From contig NC_010125.1 of the NCBI RefSeq assembly GCF_000067045.1, positions 1,850,001 to 1,914,000 on the forward strand: 64,000 bases of DNA, read 5' to 3'. Origin of the DNA: Gluconacetobacter diazotrophicus PA1 5. Its GTDB lineage: Bacteria; Pseudomonadota; Alphaproteobacteria; Acetobacterales; Acetobacteraceae. Under the pieces are notes generated by a model. That model saw only the letters and a list, made by a program, of their open reading frames with translations, searched no databases and was not told the origin of the DNA. Positions 38,214-47,923 of the stretch are shown in pieces; position 1 is the stretch's first letter; each line of letters begins with the position of its first letter. A program made the position numbers and the translations under genes.

Positions 38214-38654
38214 ATGCGCACGACCCGGGACCGGATCCGCTACGTCCTGCTGTTCGAAACCCTGGGGCTGGCCATGGTGGTGCCGGGCGGGCAGGCGGTA
38301 CTGGGCATCCGTGCCGCCGACATGGGCGCGATCGGGCTCGGCTCGACCAGTGTCGCGGTCCTGTGGAACTACATCTTCAACCGGGGGTTCGACCGTGCGC
38401 TGCTGGCGCTGAAGGGCACGACGCACAAGGTGCTGGCCGACCGTCTGGCGCATGCCGTGCTGTACCAGGTCGGGCTGATCGTGATGCTGGTGCCCGCGAT
38501 CGCCCTGTATCTGGGCCAGGGGCTGCTGTCCGCGTTCGTGGCCAATATCAGCCTGACCCTGTTCTACCTGGTGTACAATTTCGCCTTCACCTGGGCCTAC
38601 GACATCGTCTTTCCCGTTCCGGCCGCAGCCCTTCCGCACGGCGGCCGGGCATGA
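38214..38654 (+). CDS. PACE-family efflux protein (AceI-like)
   Basis: 146-residue protein with four predicted membrane helices in two repeated halves (bacterial transmembrane pair domains). Each half has the PACE pattern: RIRYVLLFETLGLAMVVPGG with the conserved Glu of helix 1, VLWNYIFNRGFDRALL, then RLAHAVLYQVGLIVMLVPAIALYLG and LTLFYLVYNFAFTWAYDIVFPVP. Known members (AceI of Acinetobacter) export chlorhexidine, and others export short diamines; the substrate here is unknown. It follows the hydroxylase gene by 2 bp and is followed by a terminator. Confidence 0.88.
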   Translation: MRTTRDRIRYVLLFETLGLAMVVPGGQAVLGIRAADMGAIGLGSTSVAVLWNYIFNRGFDRALLALKGTTHKVLADRLAHAVLYQVGLIVMLVPAIALYLGQGLLSAFVANISLTLFYLVYNFAFTWAYDIVFPVPAAALPHGGRA

Positions 38655-38690
38655 AAAAGGCCCTGGAAGACGCGCTTTCAGGGCCTTTTT
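38654..38690. terminator. Bidirectional intrinsic terminator
   Basis: AAAAAGGCCCTG (38654-38665) pairs with CAGGGCCTTTTT (38679-38690) around a 13-nt loop. The A and T tracts allow it to act on both strands, ending the PACE gene from the left and the CarD-type gene from the right. Confidence 0.88.
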
Positions 38691-38711
38691 CCATCATCCC
38701 GGGGAGGGGCG

Positions 38712-39302
38712 TCAGGCCGCCTTCATCGCCGCCGTCAGGGCTTCCAGAACCGCCGTGGGTTCCTTGCCCTCCAGCACCGCGACCTCGGCCACGAAGCGTT
38801 CCTGGGCGGCTTCGAACAGCTTGCGCTCGCTGAAGCTGCCGTCCAGGCTGTCGACATTGCGGCGCAGGTCGCGCAGCACCTCGGCGATCTGCACCAGGTC
38901 GCCGGAATTGATCTTTTCCTGGTAGGCGACGGCGCGGCGGGCCCACATGCCACGGCTGACATGCGGCTTTCCCTTGATGATCGCCATCGCCTTGTCCACG
39001 ATTTCGCGCGACACGATCTTGCGCAATCCCGCCTTGCGCGCCTTCGCCAGCGGAATGCGCAGGGTCATCTGGTTGCCGGGAAACGAAATCTGGATCATTT
39101 CCAGCTTGGTGCCCGCGATCTCGTCAATGCCGATGCGATCCACCCGTCCGACGCCATGCGCGGCATAGACGATGGCGTCGCCTTCGCGGAACGGGTCCTC
39201 ATCCTTGACCTTGGTCTTGGCCTGCGCGGCGGTTGCGGCAGCGGCGGTGCGGGCCATCGCATCGGTCACGCCGCCCTTCGGGGTCGTTCTGAACATGCTC
39301 AT
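38712..39302 (-). CDS. CarD-family transcriptional regulator
   Basis: CarD/CdnL-type protein that binds the RNA polymerase beta subunit and stabilises open complexes. DPFREGDAIVYAAHGVGRVDRIGIDEIAGTKLEMIQISF is the N-terminal RNA-polymerase-interacting (Tudor-like) domain, and the helical C-terminal domain includes GMWARRAVAYQEKINSGDLVQIAEVLRDLRR. Starting at 39302 gives 196 residues. The ATG at 39257 (MARTAAAATAAQ) gives 181 and is nearer the family norm. The Ala/Thr/Lys-rich N-terminus is low complexity. An extended -10 lies immediately upstream of 39302. Confidence 0.92.
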   Translation of the reverse strand: MSMFRTTPKGGVTDAMARTAAAATAAQAKTKVKDEDPFREGDAIVYAAHGVGRVDRIGIDEIAGTKLEMIQISFPGNQMTLRIPLAKARKAGLRKIVSREIVDKAMAIIKGKPHVSRGMWARRAVAYQEKINSGDLVQIAEVLRDLRRNVDSLDGSFSERKLFEAAQERFVAEVAVLEGKEPTAVLEALTAAMKAA

Positions 39303-39309
39303 GCAATAC

Positions 39310-39320
39310 TGTATATCACA
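39310..39320 (-). promoter_or_regulatory. Extended -10 promoter of the CarD-type gene
   Basis: On the minus strand TGTGATATACA contains TG-A-TATACA, an extended -10 element, with the hexamer at 39310-39315. Initiation would fall at about 39302-39304, on or next to the ATG at 39302. There is no Shine-Dalgarno before that ATG. The surrounding 25 bp are AT-rich between two GC-rich genes. Confidence 0.5.
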
Positions 39321-39363
39321 TTTTTCGTAACATGTCTCGGTCCCCCGCCGGGTGGGGGTGTGG

Positions 39364-40239
39364 TCAGGATTGCACGCCGCGCACCGGCGCAATGGGGCCG
39401 CCGACCGGCTGGCCCGCCGGCTGCAGCAGGTCGATTTCGATCGTCCTGGCCATGGTCAGCATCGGCATGGCGTGCGGCGAGCGGACGAACGGTTCCTGCA
39501 GGTCGCTGCCGATCTTGTCCAGCGCCACGAACAGCAGGCCGACCAGGGACGACCCCAGGGGCGTGATCCAGCCCAGCGTCTGCACCATCGACAGCGGCAG
39601 CACGACGCAGAACACATTCGCCACCAGCCGGGGAATCAGGGAAAACTGGATCGCCAGCGGCGTGTTGCGAATGCGCTCCAGCCCCCCCTGGGCATTGGCC
39701 AGGTCGGACAGGATGCGGTCGATCTGGCCGTGGACGGCCCCGTCGATTCCCTGCCGTGCGACCTCCTGGTTCACGGCTAGGCCGATCTGGTAGAGGATCG
39801 CATTCGGCTGGTTCGTCCAGCCGGCGATGGCCTGCTGCATCGGGGGCGGCAGCAGGCGCTCCACGTCCTCGGCGCAGTCCAGGCGGCCCAGCGCGCCGCG
39901 CAGGGCATAGGGATAGGCCGCCATGGCCCGCGCCAGGTCGGGCCGCCCGCCCAGCAGCGAGCCCGCCTGCCGCCCGAAGGACCGGCAATTGTTGGTGATG
40001 GCGCCCCACAGGGTCCGTGCCTCCCACCAGCGATTATAGGCGGCGGTGTTCCGCACGCTCAGGAACAGCACGACCGCCGAACCGATCAGCGAGACCGGCA
40101 GCGTGGGCTGTTCCATCCAGTCCTGATGATAGACCTGGAACATGATGACGACGAAGACGTCCCACGCGCCCAGGATGGCCAGCGCCAGCAGGCTTTCGCG
40201 CATCAGAATGAACAATCCGATCCGCCGGTCGACAATCAT
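39364..40239 (-). CDS. Bestrophin-like (RFP-TM) anion channel family protein
   Basis: 291-residue inner membrane protein of the bacterial bestrophin/YneE family. NTAAYNRWWEARTLWGAITNNCRSFGRQA is the family signature, GSAVVLFLSVR precedes it, and the C-terminal half has LGWITPLGSSLVGLLFVALDKIGSDLQEPF, which in bestrophins contains the acidic cluster near the membrane. Helices are predicted at about 15-35, 45-62, 200-220 and 225-245. Family members form pentameric ion channels; selectivity here is unknown. It ends 49 bp before the CarD -10 element on the same strand. Confidence 0.88.
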   Translation of the reverse strand: MIVDRRIGLFILMRESLLALAILGAWDVFVVIMFQVYHQDWMEQPTLPVSLIGSAVVLFLSVRNTAAYNRWWEARTLWGAITNNCRSFGRQAGSLLGGRPDLARAMAAYPYALRGALGRLDCAEDVERLLPPPMQQAIAGWTNQPNAILYQIGLAVNQEVARQGIDGAVHGQIDRILSDLANAQGGLERIRNTPLAIQFSLIPRLVANVFCVVLPLSMVQTLGWITPLGSSLVGLLFVALDKIGSDLQEPFVRSPHAMPMLTMARTIEIDLLQPAGQPVGGPIAPVRGVQS

Positions 40240-40468
40240 CGCAGTTCTCTCCCTTTCGATGGGTCGGATTCACGTGGACCATAGTGGCTGACATGGCATG
40301 ACCGGAAAGACAATGTCCTGCCGGGAAAGATGAAATTTGTGACGAACGGGACATCTTCTGTCGCAGTCGGCGCGGGGCACGGGCCCGATCCGCGCCATTG
40401 ACCATGCCAATACCAGGGGGCTTTATGGCCCAGACGATTCCAGATCCGACACGGGGAGTATCGTAGTC

Positions 40469-41584
40469 ATGGATGTCAGAGCGGCTGTCGCCTTCGAGGC
40501 AGGCAAACCCCTTGAAATCGAAACCGTCCAGCTCGAAGGCCCCCGCGCGGGCGAGGTCCTGGTCGAGATCAGGGCCACGGGCCTGTGCCATACCGACAAG
40601 TTCACCCTGTCCGGCGCGGACCCCGAGGGGCTGTTCCCCGCCATCCTGGGGCACGAGGGCGCCGGCGTGGTGGTCGAGGTCGGGCCGGGGGTGACGCACC
40701 TGAAGCCCGGCGACCACGTGATCCCGCTCTACACCCCCGAATGCCGCGAATGTAAATCCTGCCTGTCGCGCAAGACCAACCTGTGTACCGCGATCCGCTC
40801 GACGCAGGGAAAGGGCCTGATGCCCGACGGCACGTCGCGCTTTTCCTACAAGGGGCGGCCGATCCGTCATTACATGGGCTGCTCGACCTTCGCGAACTAC
40901 ACGGTCCTGCCCGAGATCGCGCTGGCGAAAATCCGCCCCGACGCGCCGTTCGACAAGGTCTGCTATATCGGCTGCGGCGTCACCACCGGCATCGGCGCGG
41001 TCCTGTTTACCGCCAAGGTGGAAACGGGATCGACCGTCGTGGTGTTCGGCCTGGGCGGGATCGGTCTGAACGTCATCCAGGGGGCCAGGATGGTGGGGGC
41101 CGACATGATCGTCGGCGTCGACATCAATCCGGCGCGCGAGGCGATGGCGCGCAAGTTCGGCATGACGCATTTCGTCAATCCGAAGGACCTGGGGCCCGAC
41201 GGCGACATCGTCGGCCATCTGGTCGAACTGACGGGCGGCGGCGCGGATTATTCGTTCGAATGCGTGGGCAACCCGACGCTGATGCGCCAGGCGCTGGAAT
41301 GTTCCCATCGCGGCTGGGGTCTTTCGACCATCATCGGCGTGGCCGGTGCGGGGCAGGAAATCAGCACCCGCCCGTTCCAACTCGTCACCGGCCGGCGGTG
41401 GATCGGCTCGGCCTTCGGCGGCGCGCGCGGGCGCACGGACGTGCCGAAGATCGTGGACTGGTACATGGAGGGCAAGATCAACATCGACGACCTGATCACC
41501 CACACGCTGCCGCTGTCGCGCATCAACGAGGGATTCGACCTGATGGCGCGGGGCGAGAGCATCCGCACCGTCGTCGAATTCTGA
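40469..41584 (+). CDS. frmA: S-(hydroxymethyl)glutathione dehydrogenase (class III alcohol dehydrogenase)
   Basis: NAD-dependent zinc enzyme oxidising S-hydroxymethylglutathione to S-formylglutathione, the first step of glutathione-dependent formaldehyde removal. Of 371 residues, catalytic zinc ligands are Cys40 (GLCHTD), His62 (GHEGAG) and the Cys in YIGCGVTTG; the structural zinc cysteines are in [34 protein letters not shown] is the Rossmann motif followed by VDINPAR. It forms an operon with fghA, which starts 4 bp after the stop. A 229-bp upstream region holds its promoter; I could not recognise an FrmR-type site. Confidence 0.95.
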   Translation: MDVRAAVAFEAGKPLEIETVQLEGPRAGEVLVEIRATGLCHTDKFTLSGADPEGLFPAILGHEGAGVVVEVGPGVTHLKPGDHVIPLYTPECRECKSCLSRKTNLCTAIRSTQGKGLMPDGTSRFSYKGRPIRHYMGCSTFANYTVLPEIALAKIRPDAPFDKVCYIGCGVTTGIGAVLFTAKVETGSTVVVFGLGGIGLNVIQGARMVGADMIVGVDINPAREAMARKFGMTHFVNPKDLGPDGDIVGHLVELTGGGADYSFECVGNPTLMRQALECSHRGWGLSTIIGVAGAGQEISTRPFQLVTGRRWIGSAFGGARGRTDVPKIVDWYMEGKINIDDLITHTLPLSRINEGFDLMARGESIRTVVEF

Positions 41585-41588
41585 TCCG

Positions 41589-42437
41589 ATGCCGATTACC
41601 ACCCGCGAGACGCATGCGTGCTGCGGCGGCACGGTCGGATATTACAGCCATCTGTCCGACAGCCTGGGGCTGGAGGCGCGCTTCGCCGTCTTCGTTCCCG
41701 ATGGCGCGTCCGATGCGGCGCGGGTACCGGTCCTGCATGTCCTGGCCGGCCTGACCTGCACCGAGGAAACCTTCCTGATCAAGGCGAACGCCATCCGCTT
41801 CGCCGCCGAATACGGGATCGCGCTGGTGGCCACCGACACCTCGCCGCGCGGTGCCGGCATCGCGGGCGAGGACGACAGCTACGATTTCGGCAGCGGGGCC
41901 GGATTCTACCTGGACGCGACCCAGGCGCCGTGGGCGGCGCACTACCGGATGGGACGCTACGTCGCCGAGGAACTGCCCGCGCTGACCGAGGCCCATTTTC
42001 CGCTGGACGGTACCCGGCGGGGAATCATGGGCCATTCCATGGGCGGCCACGGGGCGCTGGTCCATGCGTTGCGCGCGCCCGACCGCTGGAAGTCGGTCTC
42101 GGCGTTCGCGCCCATCGTGCACCCCGCCGCCGTGCCGTGGGGCGAAAAGGCGTTTTCAGGTTATCTGGGCCCGGACCGCGCCACCTGGGCGGCGCATGAC
42201 GCCACCCTGCTGCTGCGGGCGGGACGGACGCATCCGACCACCATCCTGGTGGACCAGGGCGAGGCCGACCCGTTCCTGCCCGAACAGTTGCAGCCGTGGC
42301 ATCTGGAAGAGGCCGCGAAGGCGGCAGGGCAGGGCCTGATCCTGCGCCGCCACGCCGGATACGATCATTCCTACTGGTTCATCCAGTCCTTCATCCAGGA
42401 TCACCTGACCCATCACGCGGCGATCCTGCGGCGATAG
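41589..42437 (+). CDS. fghA: S-formylglutathione hydrolase
   Basis: Alpha/beta-hydrolase that splits S-formylglutathione to formate and glutathione, completing the formaldehyde pathway started by the adjacent dehydrogenase. The 282-residue protein has LAGLTCTEETFLIKA, the nucleophile elbow GHSMGGHGAL (Ser150), DQGEADPFL with the catalytic Asp, and HAGYDHSYWFIQSFIQDH with the catalytic His. Length matches the esterase D family. It is convergent with yjbQ, 4 bp apart. Confidence 0.95.
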   Translation: MPITTRETHACCGGTVGYYSHLSDSLGLEARFAVFVPDGASDAARVPVLHVLAGLTCTEETFLIKANAIRFAAEYGIALVATDTSPRGAGIAGEDDSYDFGSGAGFYLDATQAPWAAHYRMGRYVAEELPALTEAHFPLDGTRRGIMGHSMGGHGALVHALRAPDRWKSVSAFAPIVHPAAVPWGEKAFSGYLGPDRATWAAHDATLLLRAGRTHPTTILVDQGEADPFLPEQLQPWHLEEAAKAAGQGLILRRHAGYDHSYWFIQSFIQDHLTHHAAILRR

Positions 42438-42441
42438 GGGC

Positions 42442-42861
42442 CTATTCGCCTATAAGGTGCAGGATGATTTCGCGTCGATGGGGCTGGCGGCGGTGTTCGA
42501 ACAGGTAAAGCCCCTGCCATGTGCCCAGGACCGGCCGCCCGTCGGCAACCGGGATCGAAAGCTGGGTCTGGGTCAGCATGCTGCGCAAATGGGCCGGCAT
42601 GTCGTCCGGTCCCTCGTCGTCATGAATGTAGCGGCCGGGCGCCTCGGGGACCAGCGCCTCGAAATAGCGCTTGATGTCCTCCAGCACCGTCGGGTCGGCG
42701 TTTTCCTGCACGGTCAGCGAGGCCGAGGTATGCCGGCACCATAGCGTCAGCAGGCCGGTTTCGATCCCGGTATCCGCGACCCAGTGCAGGACGTCGCGCG
42801 TGAACATCACCAGGCCCTTGCCGTGGGTGGCGATGCTGAGGCGATGCAGGGCCTGGCGCAT
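42442..42861 (-). CDS. YjbQ / UPF0047 family protein
   Basis: 139-residue member of the YjbQ family, a single-domain beta-barrel-like fold. The conserved blocks are GLLTLWCRHTSASLTVQENADPTV, LRSMLTQTQLSIPVADGRPVLGTWQGLYLFEHR and REIILHLIG. Some members show weak thiamine phosphate synthase activity in vitro, but the physiological role is not settled. It is convergent with fghA and lies 24 bp upstream of... the end of trpS is on its other side; trpS is read in the same direction and ends 24 bp beyond its start. Confidence 0.9.
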   Translation of the reverse strand: MRQALHRLSIATHGKGLVMFTRDVLHWVADTGIETGLLTLWCRHTSASLTVQENADPTVLEDIKRYFEALVPEAPGRYIHDDEGPDDMPAHLRSMLTQTQLSIPVADGRPVLGTWQGLYLFEHRRQPHRREIILHLIGE

Positions 42862-42885
42862 GGGGATGCTCCCGATAATGTGTCT

Positions 42886-43881
42886 CTATTTCAGGAAGCC
42901 GACGAGGCGTTCGACCTCGCTGACGATCGGCTCGGCAATGGCGTTCGCGCGTGCGGCCCCTTCGCGCAGCACGGCCTGCAGGTGCTCCGGGGCGTCCAGC
43001 AGGCGCCTGGTTTCCGCCCCGATGGGCGTCACGGCCGCGACCAGCACGTCGGTCAGCGCCGCCTTGAACGGCCCGAACCCCGTGCCGCCATGGCGGGCCA
43101 GCACGTCCGCCACCGTCATGCCGCTCAGAACGGCATAGATCTCCACCAGGTTCCGGGCCTCGGGGCGTGATTGCAGGTCGGCGGGGTCGGTGGGCAGGGG
43201 TTCGGGGTCGGTCTTGGCCCGGCGGATCTTCAGCGCGATCGCGTCGGCGTCGTCGGTCATCTCGATCCGGCTCTGGGCCGACGGATCGGATTTGGACATC
43301 TTCTTGGTGCCGTCGCGCAGGCTCATGACCCGCGCGGCGCCGGCAGGAATCAGGGCCTCGATCGCCGGGAAGAAGTCCACGCCGTAATCGTGGTTGAATT
43401 TCTGTGCGATGTCGTTAGCCAGTTCCAGATGCTGGCGCTGGTCGTCCCCGACGGGCACCCGCGTCGCCTTGTAGGCCAGGATGTCGGCCGCCATCAGGTT
43501 GGGGTAGATATACAGGCCGGCCGAATGGTTTTCGCGGTCCTTGCCGGCCTTGTCCTTGAACTGCGTCATCCGGTTCAGCCAGCCCAGGCGCGACACGCAG
43601 TTGAAGATCCAGCCCAGCCGGGCATGGGCGCTGACGGCGGACTGGTTGAACAGGATATGGGCCTTGGGGTCGATCCCCGCCGCCAACAGCACGGCGGTCT
43701 GGGCCAGCGTCTGCTGGCGCAGCGCCTCAGGGTCCTGCCACACCGTGATGGCGTGCAGGTCCACGAGGCAGAAGATGCACTCATGGTCCTGCTGCAGCGC
43801 GACCCAGTTGCGGATCGCGCCCAGATAGTTGCCCAATTGCGGAATGCCGGTCGGCTGAATGCCGGAAAAGATGCGTTGCAT
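42886..43881 (-). CDS. trpS: Tryptophanyl-tRNA synthetase
   Basis: Class I aminoacyl-tRNA synthetase charging tRNA-Trp. The 331-residue protein has the HIGH-type motif [17 protein letters not shown] at residues 10-26, CLVDLHAIT, the [19 protein letters not shown] substrate region, and KMSKS at 194-198. Length is typical of the bacterial enzyme. It is followed on the same strand by yjbQ 24 bp downstream. An FKBP-type lipoprotein gene is 64 bp upstream on the same strand. Confidence 0.96.
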   Translation of the reverse strand: MQRIFSGIQPTGIPQLGNYLGAIRNWVALQQDHECIFCLVDLHAITVWQDPEALRQQTLAQTAVLLAAGIDPKAHILFNQSAVSAHARLGWIFNCVSRLGWLNRMTQFKDKAGKDRENHSAGLYIYPNLMAADILAYKATRVPVGDDQRQHLELANDIAQKFNHDYGVDFFPAIEALIPAGAARVMSLRDGTKKMSKSDPSAQSRIEMTDDADAIALKIRRAKTDPEPLPTDPADLQSRPEARNLVEIYAVLSGMTVADVLARHGGTGFGPFKAALTDVLVAAVTPIGAETRRLLDAPEHLQAVLREGAARANAIAEPIVSEVERLVGFLK

Positions 43882-43945
43882 GGCCGTTCTTTTCAGGCGT
43901 TTCCCCCCGTCCGGTCAAGCCGTCCGGTCCGGGGGGACATGCCGG

Positions 43946-44443
43946 CTACTGCGGCTTGGAGACACCCAGAAGCTGGATCTTGAAGACCAGCGGGCTGTCC
44001 GCCGGGATGATGCCCATCGAGCGATGGCCATACCCCAGTTCCGGCGGAACGTAGAGCATCCAGATATCGCCGACATGCATCAGCGGCAGGCCTTCCATCC
44101 AGCCCTTGATGACGCCGTCCAGCGGCATCTGCATATAGGCGCCCTGGCCGTGCTGGTCCGAACTGTCGAAGATGCCGCCTTCGGGCAGGCGGCCTTCGTA
44201 GATCACCATCATGACATCGCCCGGAACGGGGCTCTGCCCGTCCTTGGGGCCGGATTTCAGGACCTTGTAGGCCAGGCCGTCGGGCAGCGACTGGACGCCG
44301 GGCTCGGCCCGGACCTTGGCCATGAATTGCGCCGGGGTCATCTCCGGCTTGTATTCCTCGGGGCGGCTCCCCCCGCAGGCCGCCAGCGGCAGGGCCAGGG
44401 AAGAAGCGAGAAGGAGGGGAATGAAGCGGGACAGACGTTTCAT
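43946..44443 (-). CDS. FKBP-type peptidyl-prolyl isomerase, lipoprotein
   Basis: 165-residue exported isomerase. The signal MKRLSRFIPLLLASSLALPLAAC ends in a good lipobox (LAAC, Cys23). The FKBP domain (about residues 75-160) has VMMVIYEGRLPEGGIFDSS, the VIKGWMEGLPLMHVGDIWMLYVPPELGYG segment and VFKIQLLGV, the standard ligand-pocket residues. It probably helps fold periplasmic or outer membrane proteins. It lies between trpS and argG, all leftward. Confidence 0.92.
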   Translation of the reverse strand: MKRLSRFIPLLLASSLALPLAACGGSRPEEYKPEMTPAQFMAKVRAEPGVQSLPDGLAYKVLKSGPKDGQSPVPGDVMMVIYEGRLPEGGIFDSSDQHGQGAYMQMPLDGVIKGWMEGLPLMHVGDIWMLYVPPELGYGHRSMGIIPADSPLVFKIQLLGVSKPQ

Positions 44444-44491
44444 GACACCTCGGTCAGACAGGACGAATGGAACGACATGCGGGACGCGATC

Positions 44492-45721
44492 CTACAGCGC
44501 GCCGCCGCGCCGTCCGATCTGCGCGCCCAGACGCAGACGCAGGGCGTTCAGCTTGATGAAGCCCAGTGCATCGCTTTGATTATACGCCCCTTCGTCGTCT
44601 TCGAATGTCACAACGCGGGTATCGTACAGGCTATGGGGGCTTTCCCGCCCGACGCAGATCACATTGCCCTTGTACAGCTTCAGCCGCACGCGTCCGGTCA
44701 CGGAATGCTGGCTTTCGTCGATCAGGGCCTGGAGCATGCGCCGCTCGGGCGAGAACCAGAAGCCGTTATAGATCAGTTCGGCATAGCGGGGCATCAGGCT
44801 GTCCTTCAGGTGCCCGGCCTCGCGGTCCAGCGTGATGGTTTCCATGCTGCGATGCGCCGCCAGCAGGATGGTGCCGCCCGGCGTTTCGTAGATGCCGCGC
44901 GACTTCATGCCGACGAAGCGGTTTTCCACCAGGTCCAGCCGCCCGATCCCGTTGGCCTTGCCCAGTTCGTTCAGCCGCGCCAGCAGCGTGGCGGGGGACA
45001 GGGTGACGCCGTTCAGCGCCACCGGGTCGCCCGAGACGAAATCGATCGCGATTTCGGTCGCGACGTCCGGCGCGGCCTCGGGCGAGATCGTGCGCTGGAA
45101 GACGATTTCATCGGGTGCGACGGCAGGGTCTTCCAGCAGCTTGCCTTCGGACGAGGAGTGCAGCAGGTTGGCATCGACCGAGAACGGGGCCTCGCCGCGC
45201 TTGTCCTTCGCGATAGGGATCTGATGTTCCTCGGCGAAGGCCAGCAGCCGCGTGCGCGAGGTCAGGTCCCATTCCCGCCAGGGGGAGATGACCGTCACGT
45301 CGGGCTTCAGCGCGTAATAGGCCAGTTCGAAGCGCACCTGGTCGTTGCCCTTGCCCGTCGCGCCATGGGCCACGGCGTCGGCACCCACGGCCTCGGCGAT
45401 TTCGATCTGGCGCTGGGCGATCAGCGGACGCGCGATGGAGGTCCCCAGCAGGTACTGGCCTTCATACAGCGTGTTGGCGCGGAACATCGGGAAGACGAAG
45501 TCCTTGACGAAGGTCTCGCGCAGGTCCTCGACGAAGATTTCCTTCACGCCGAACATTTCGGCCTTCTTGCGGGCGGGTTCCAGTTCCTCGCCCTGGCCGA
45601 GGTCGGCGGTGAAGGTGACGACCTCGCACCCGTAGGTGGTCTGCAGCCAGCGCAGAATTACCGATGTATCGAGCCCGCCGGAATAGGCGAGCACGACCTT
45701 CTTGACGTCCTTTACGGCCAT
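44492..45721 (-). CDS. argG: Argininosuccinate synthase
   Basis: Joins citrulline and aspartate using ATP in arginine synthesis. The 409-residue protein has the PP-loop [16 protein letters not shown] at residues 11-26, then [33 protein letters not shown] (the synthase signature) and SPWREWDL. The ATG at 45721 follows AGGAG at a suitable distance; the frame stays open upstream but lacks conserved sequence. Length is that of type I bacterial ArgG. Confidence 0.96.
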   Translation of the reverse strand: MAVKDVKKVVLAYSGGLDTSVILRWLQTTYGCEVVTFTADLGQGEELEPARKKAEMFGVKEIFVEDLRETFVKDFVFPMFRANTLYEGQYLLGTSIARPLIAQRQIEIAEAVGADAVAHGATGKGNDQVRFELAYYALKPDVTVISPWREWDLTSRTRLLAFAEEHQIPIAKDKRGEAPFSVDANLLHSSSEGKLLEDPAVAPDEIVFQRTISPEAAPDVATEIAIDFVSGDPVALNGVTLSPATLLARLNELGKANGIGRLDLVENRFVGMKSRGIYETPGGTILLAAHRSMETITLDREAGHLKDSLMPRYAELIYNGFWFSPERRMLQALIDESQHSVTGRVRLKLYKGNVICVGRESPHSLYDTRVVTFEDDEGAYNQSDALGFIKLNALRLRLGAQIGRRGGAL

Positions 45722-45854
45722 GGGGAGGACACTCCTGTCGTCGAGGCTGCGCGATGATGCGGCGTTCCGCACCGATGTTCCGGGTCCTAGCACCGGATCG
45801 CCGCCGGTGCCAGCGGGCGCGCCGCCAATTCGGCGGCGTGCCTGTGTCCGGGGC

Positions 45855-47069
45855 TCAGGCCGTGGCGTTCCGGCGCTCGCGCTCGCTTTCCGTCCGCAAC
45901 TGGCCGCACGCGGCCAGGATGTCGCGCCCGCGCGGCATGCGGATCGGCGAGGCGAAGCCCGCATCCATCACGATCTGGGCGAATTTCGCCAGTTGTTCGC
46001 GCGTGGACGGCTTGTAGGCGCTGCCGGGCCACGGGTTGAACGGGATCAGGTTGACCTTCGCGGGGATGCCGGCGATCAGGCGGACCAGTTCGCGGGCTTC
46101 GGCCTCGCTGTCATTCACGCCGCGCAACATGATGTATTCGAACGTGATGCGCCGTGCGTTGCTGGCGGTGGGATAGCGGCGGCACGCCGCGATCAGGTCC
46201 TCGATCGGATATTTGCGGTTCAGCGGGACGATCTCGTCACGCAGGTCGTTGCGCACCGCGTGCAGCGAGATCGCGAGGTTGATTCCCAGTTCGGACCCGC
46301 ACTGGTCCATCATCGGGATCACGCCCGAGGTGGACAGGGTAATGCGGCGGCGCGACAGGCCGATGCCCTCGCCATCCATGATGATCTTCATCGCCTTGGC
46401 GATGTTCTCGTAATTATACAGCGGCTCGCCCATGCCCATCAGCACGATGGTCGACAGCAGGCGCGGCGTGTCGCCCTTTGGGCTGGGCCATTCGCCGTAG
46501 CTGTCGCGTGCCGCCATGAACTGGCCGACGATTTCCGCCGCCCCCAGGTTGCGCACCAGCTTCTGCGTGCCGGTATGGCAGAAGGTGCAGGACAGCGTGC
46601 AGCCGACCTGCGAGGAAATGCAGACAGCGCCCCGATCCTCGCGCCGGTCGGGGATATAGACCGTCTCGGCCTCCTGCCCGTCGCGGAAGCGGAAGAGGAA
46701 CTTGCGGGTCTCGTCCGTCGAGGTCTGCACCATCGCCGCATCGGGCCGGCCGACGACGAAACGCTCGGCCAGCTTCGCCTGCAACGGCTTGGCGATCGAG
46801 GACATGCGTGCGAAATCCGTGACGCCCTGGTGATAGATCCAGTGCCACAACTGCTTGGTACGAAAGGGCTTCTCGCCGATTTCCACCAGCGCCTGCGTCA
46901 GTTCTTCGCGCGACAGGCCGACCAGTTCGCGCCGTCCGTCGGGCAGCACGCCGGCCGGTGGGGCGAACAGCGCGGATTTTGCCAGAATCCGCTTTCGTTC
47001 GACCTCGGTCATCGAGGCCGCCAGTCCGGTTTCGGCGGGCTGCTGGGCGGGGGCGGGAACGGCGGTCAT
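45855..47069 (-). CDS. rlmN: 23S rRNA (adenine2503-C2)-methyltransferase
   Basis: Radical SAM enzyme that methylates C2 of A2503 in 23S rRNA and A37 in some tRNAs. It has the [31 protein letters not shown] lead-in, the cluster motif CTLSCTFC (C-x3-C-x2-C), [23 protein letters not shown] and [26 protein letters not shown]; the C-terminal AACGQLR carries the methyl-bearing Cys. The ATG at 47069 gives 404 residues. It is followed leftward by argG across 133 bp. Confidence 0.95.
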   Translation of the reverse strand: MTAVPAPAQQPAETGLAASMTEVERKRILAKSALFAPPAGVLPDGRRELVGLSREELTQALVEIGEKPFRTKQLWHWIYHQGVTDFARMSSIAKPLQAKLAERFVVGRPDAAMVQTSTDETRKFLFRFRDGQEAETVYIPDRREDRGAVCISSQVGCTLSCTFCHTGTQKLVRNLGAAEIVGQFMAARDSYGEWPSPKGDTPRLLSTIVLMGMGEPLYNYENIAKAMKIIMDGEGIGLSRRRITLSTSGVIPMMDQCGSELGINLAISLHAVRNDLRDEIVPLNRKYPIEDLIAACRRYPTASNARRITFEYIMLRGVNDSEAEARELVRLIAGIPAKVNLIPFNPWPGSAYKPSTREQLAKFAQIVMDAGFASPIRMPRGRDILAACGQLRTESERERRNATA

Positions 47070-47150
47070 GGACAGGTACTCATGCAACGGACGTGGGCGA
47101 AGGGCGGAATCCGCGCTGCCTATCACATCCGGACGCAAATGGGGGAATTA

Positions 47151-47891
47151 CTATCCGTCCCGCCGCGCGGCGATCAGGAATTCGCGGTTGCCTTCCGGGC
47201 CCGTGATCGGGCTGGGTTCGATCCCCAGCACCGTCCAGCCGGGCATGGCGGACCACCAGTCGCGGATGGTGGCGCAGACCGCGTCATGGATCGCGGGGTC
47301 GCGCACCACGCCCTTTGGCCCCACCGCGTCGCGCCCGGCCTCGAATTGCGGCTTGATCAGGGCCACGGCCCCGGCGCCCGGACGGCACAACGCCAGCCCG
47401 GCGGGCAGGACCGTGCGCAGGCCGATGAAGCTGGCATCGCAGACCAGCACGTCGATCGGGTCGGGGATCGTCGTCGCATCCAGCGCGCGGGCGTTGCATT
47501 TTTCCAGCACCGTCACGCGCGGGTCGCTGCGCAGCTTCCAGGCCAGTTGGCCATGCCCGACATCGACGGCATAGATTTTTGCCGCGCCGTGCGTCAGCAG
47601 GACGTCGGTGAAGCCGCCGGTCGACGCGCCGACATCCAGGCAGATGCCGCCTTCGGGCGACAGGCCGAAATGCGCCAGCGCATGCGCCAGTTTGATGCCG
47701 CCGCGCGACACCCAGGGATGATCCTGTCCCTTCAGCCGCAGCGGCGCGTCCTCGGGCAACTGGTCGCCGGCCTTGGCCACGCGCCGGTCGCCCGAAAAGA
47801 CCAGGCCGGCCAGGATCAGCGCCTGGGCGCGGGTACGGCTTTCCACCAGTCCCCGGTCGACCAGCATCTGGTCCGCGCGTTGCTTGGCCAC
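47151..47891 (-). CDS. tlyA: TlyA-family rRNA methyltransferase
   Basis: 246 residues: an N-terminal S4 RNA-binding domain (KQRADQMLVDRGLVESRTRAQALILAGLVFSGDRRV) followed by an FtsJ-like methyltransferase domain with HPWVSRGGIKLAHAL, the SAM motif CLDVGASTGGFTDVLL, VCDASFIGL and IKPQFEAGR. TlyA proteins methylate 2'-O positions of 16S or 23S rRNA; older annotations call them hemolysin A. The GTG at 47891 is chosen. It is the next gene after dxs in a conserved xseB-ispA-dxs-tlyA order. Confidence 0.92.
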   Translation of the reverse strand: MAKQRADQMLVDRGLVESRTRAQALILAGLVFSGDRRVAKAGDQLPEDAPLRLKGQDHPWVSRGGIKLAHALAHFGLSPEGGICLDVGASTGGFTDVLLTHGAAKIYAVDVGHGQLAWKLRSDPRVTVLEKCNARALDATTIPDPIDVLVCDASFIGLRTVLPAGLALCRPGAGAVALIKPQFEAGRDAVGPKGVVRDPAIHDAVCATIRDWWSAMPGWTVLGIEPSPITGPEGNREFLIAARRDG

Positions 47892-47923
47892 CTGTGCGCC
47901 CCTTCGTTCCTTTCCGGGGGCGG

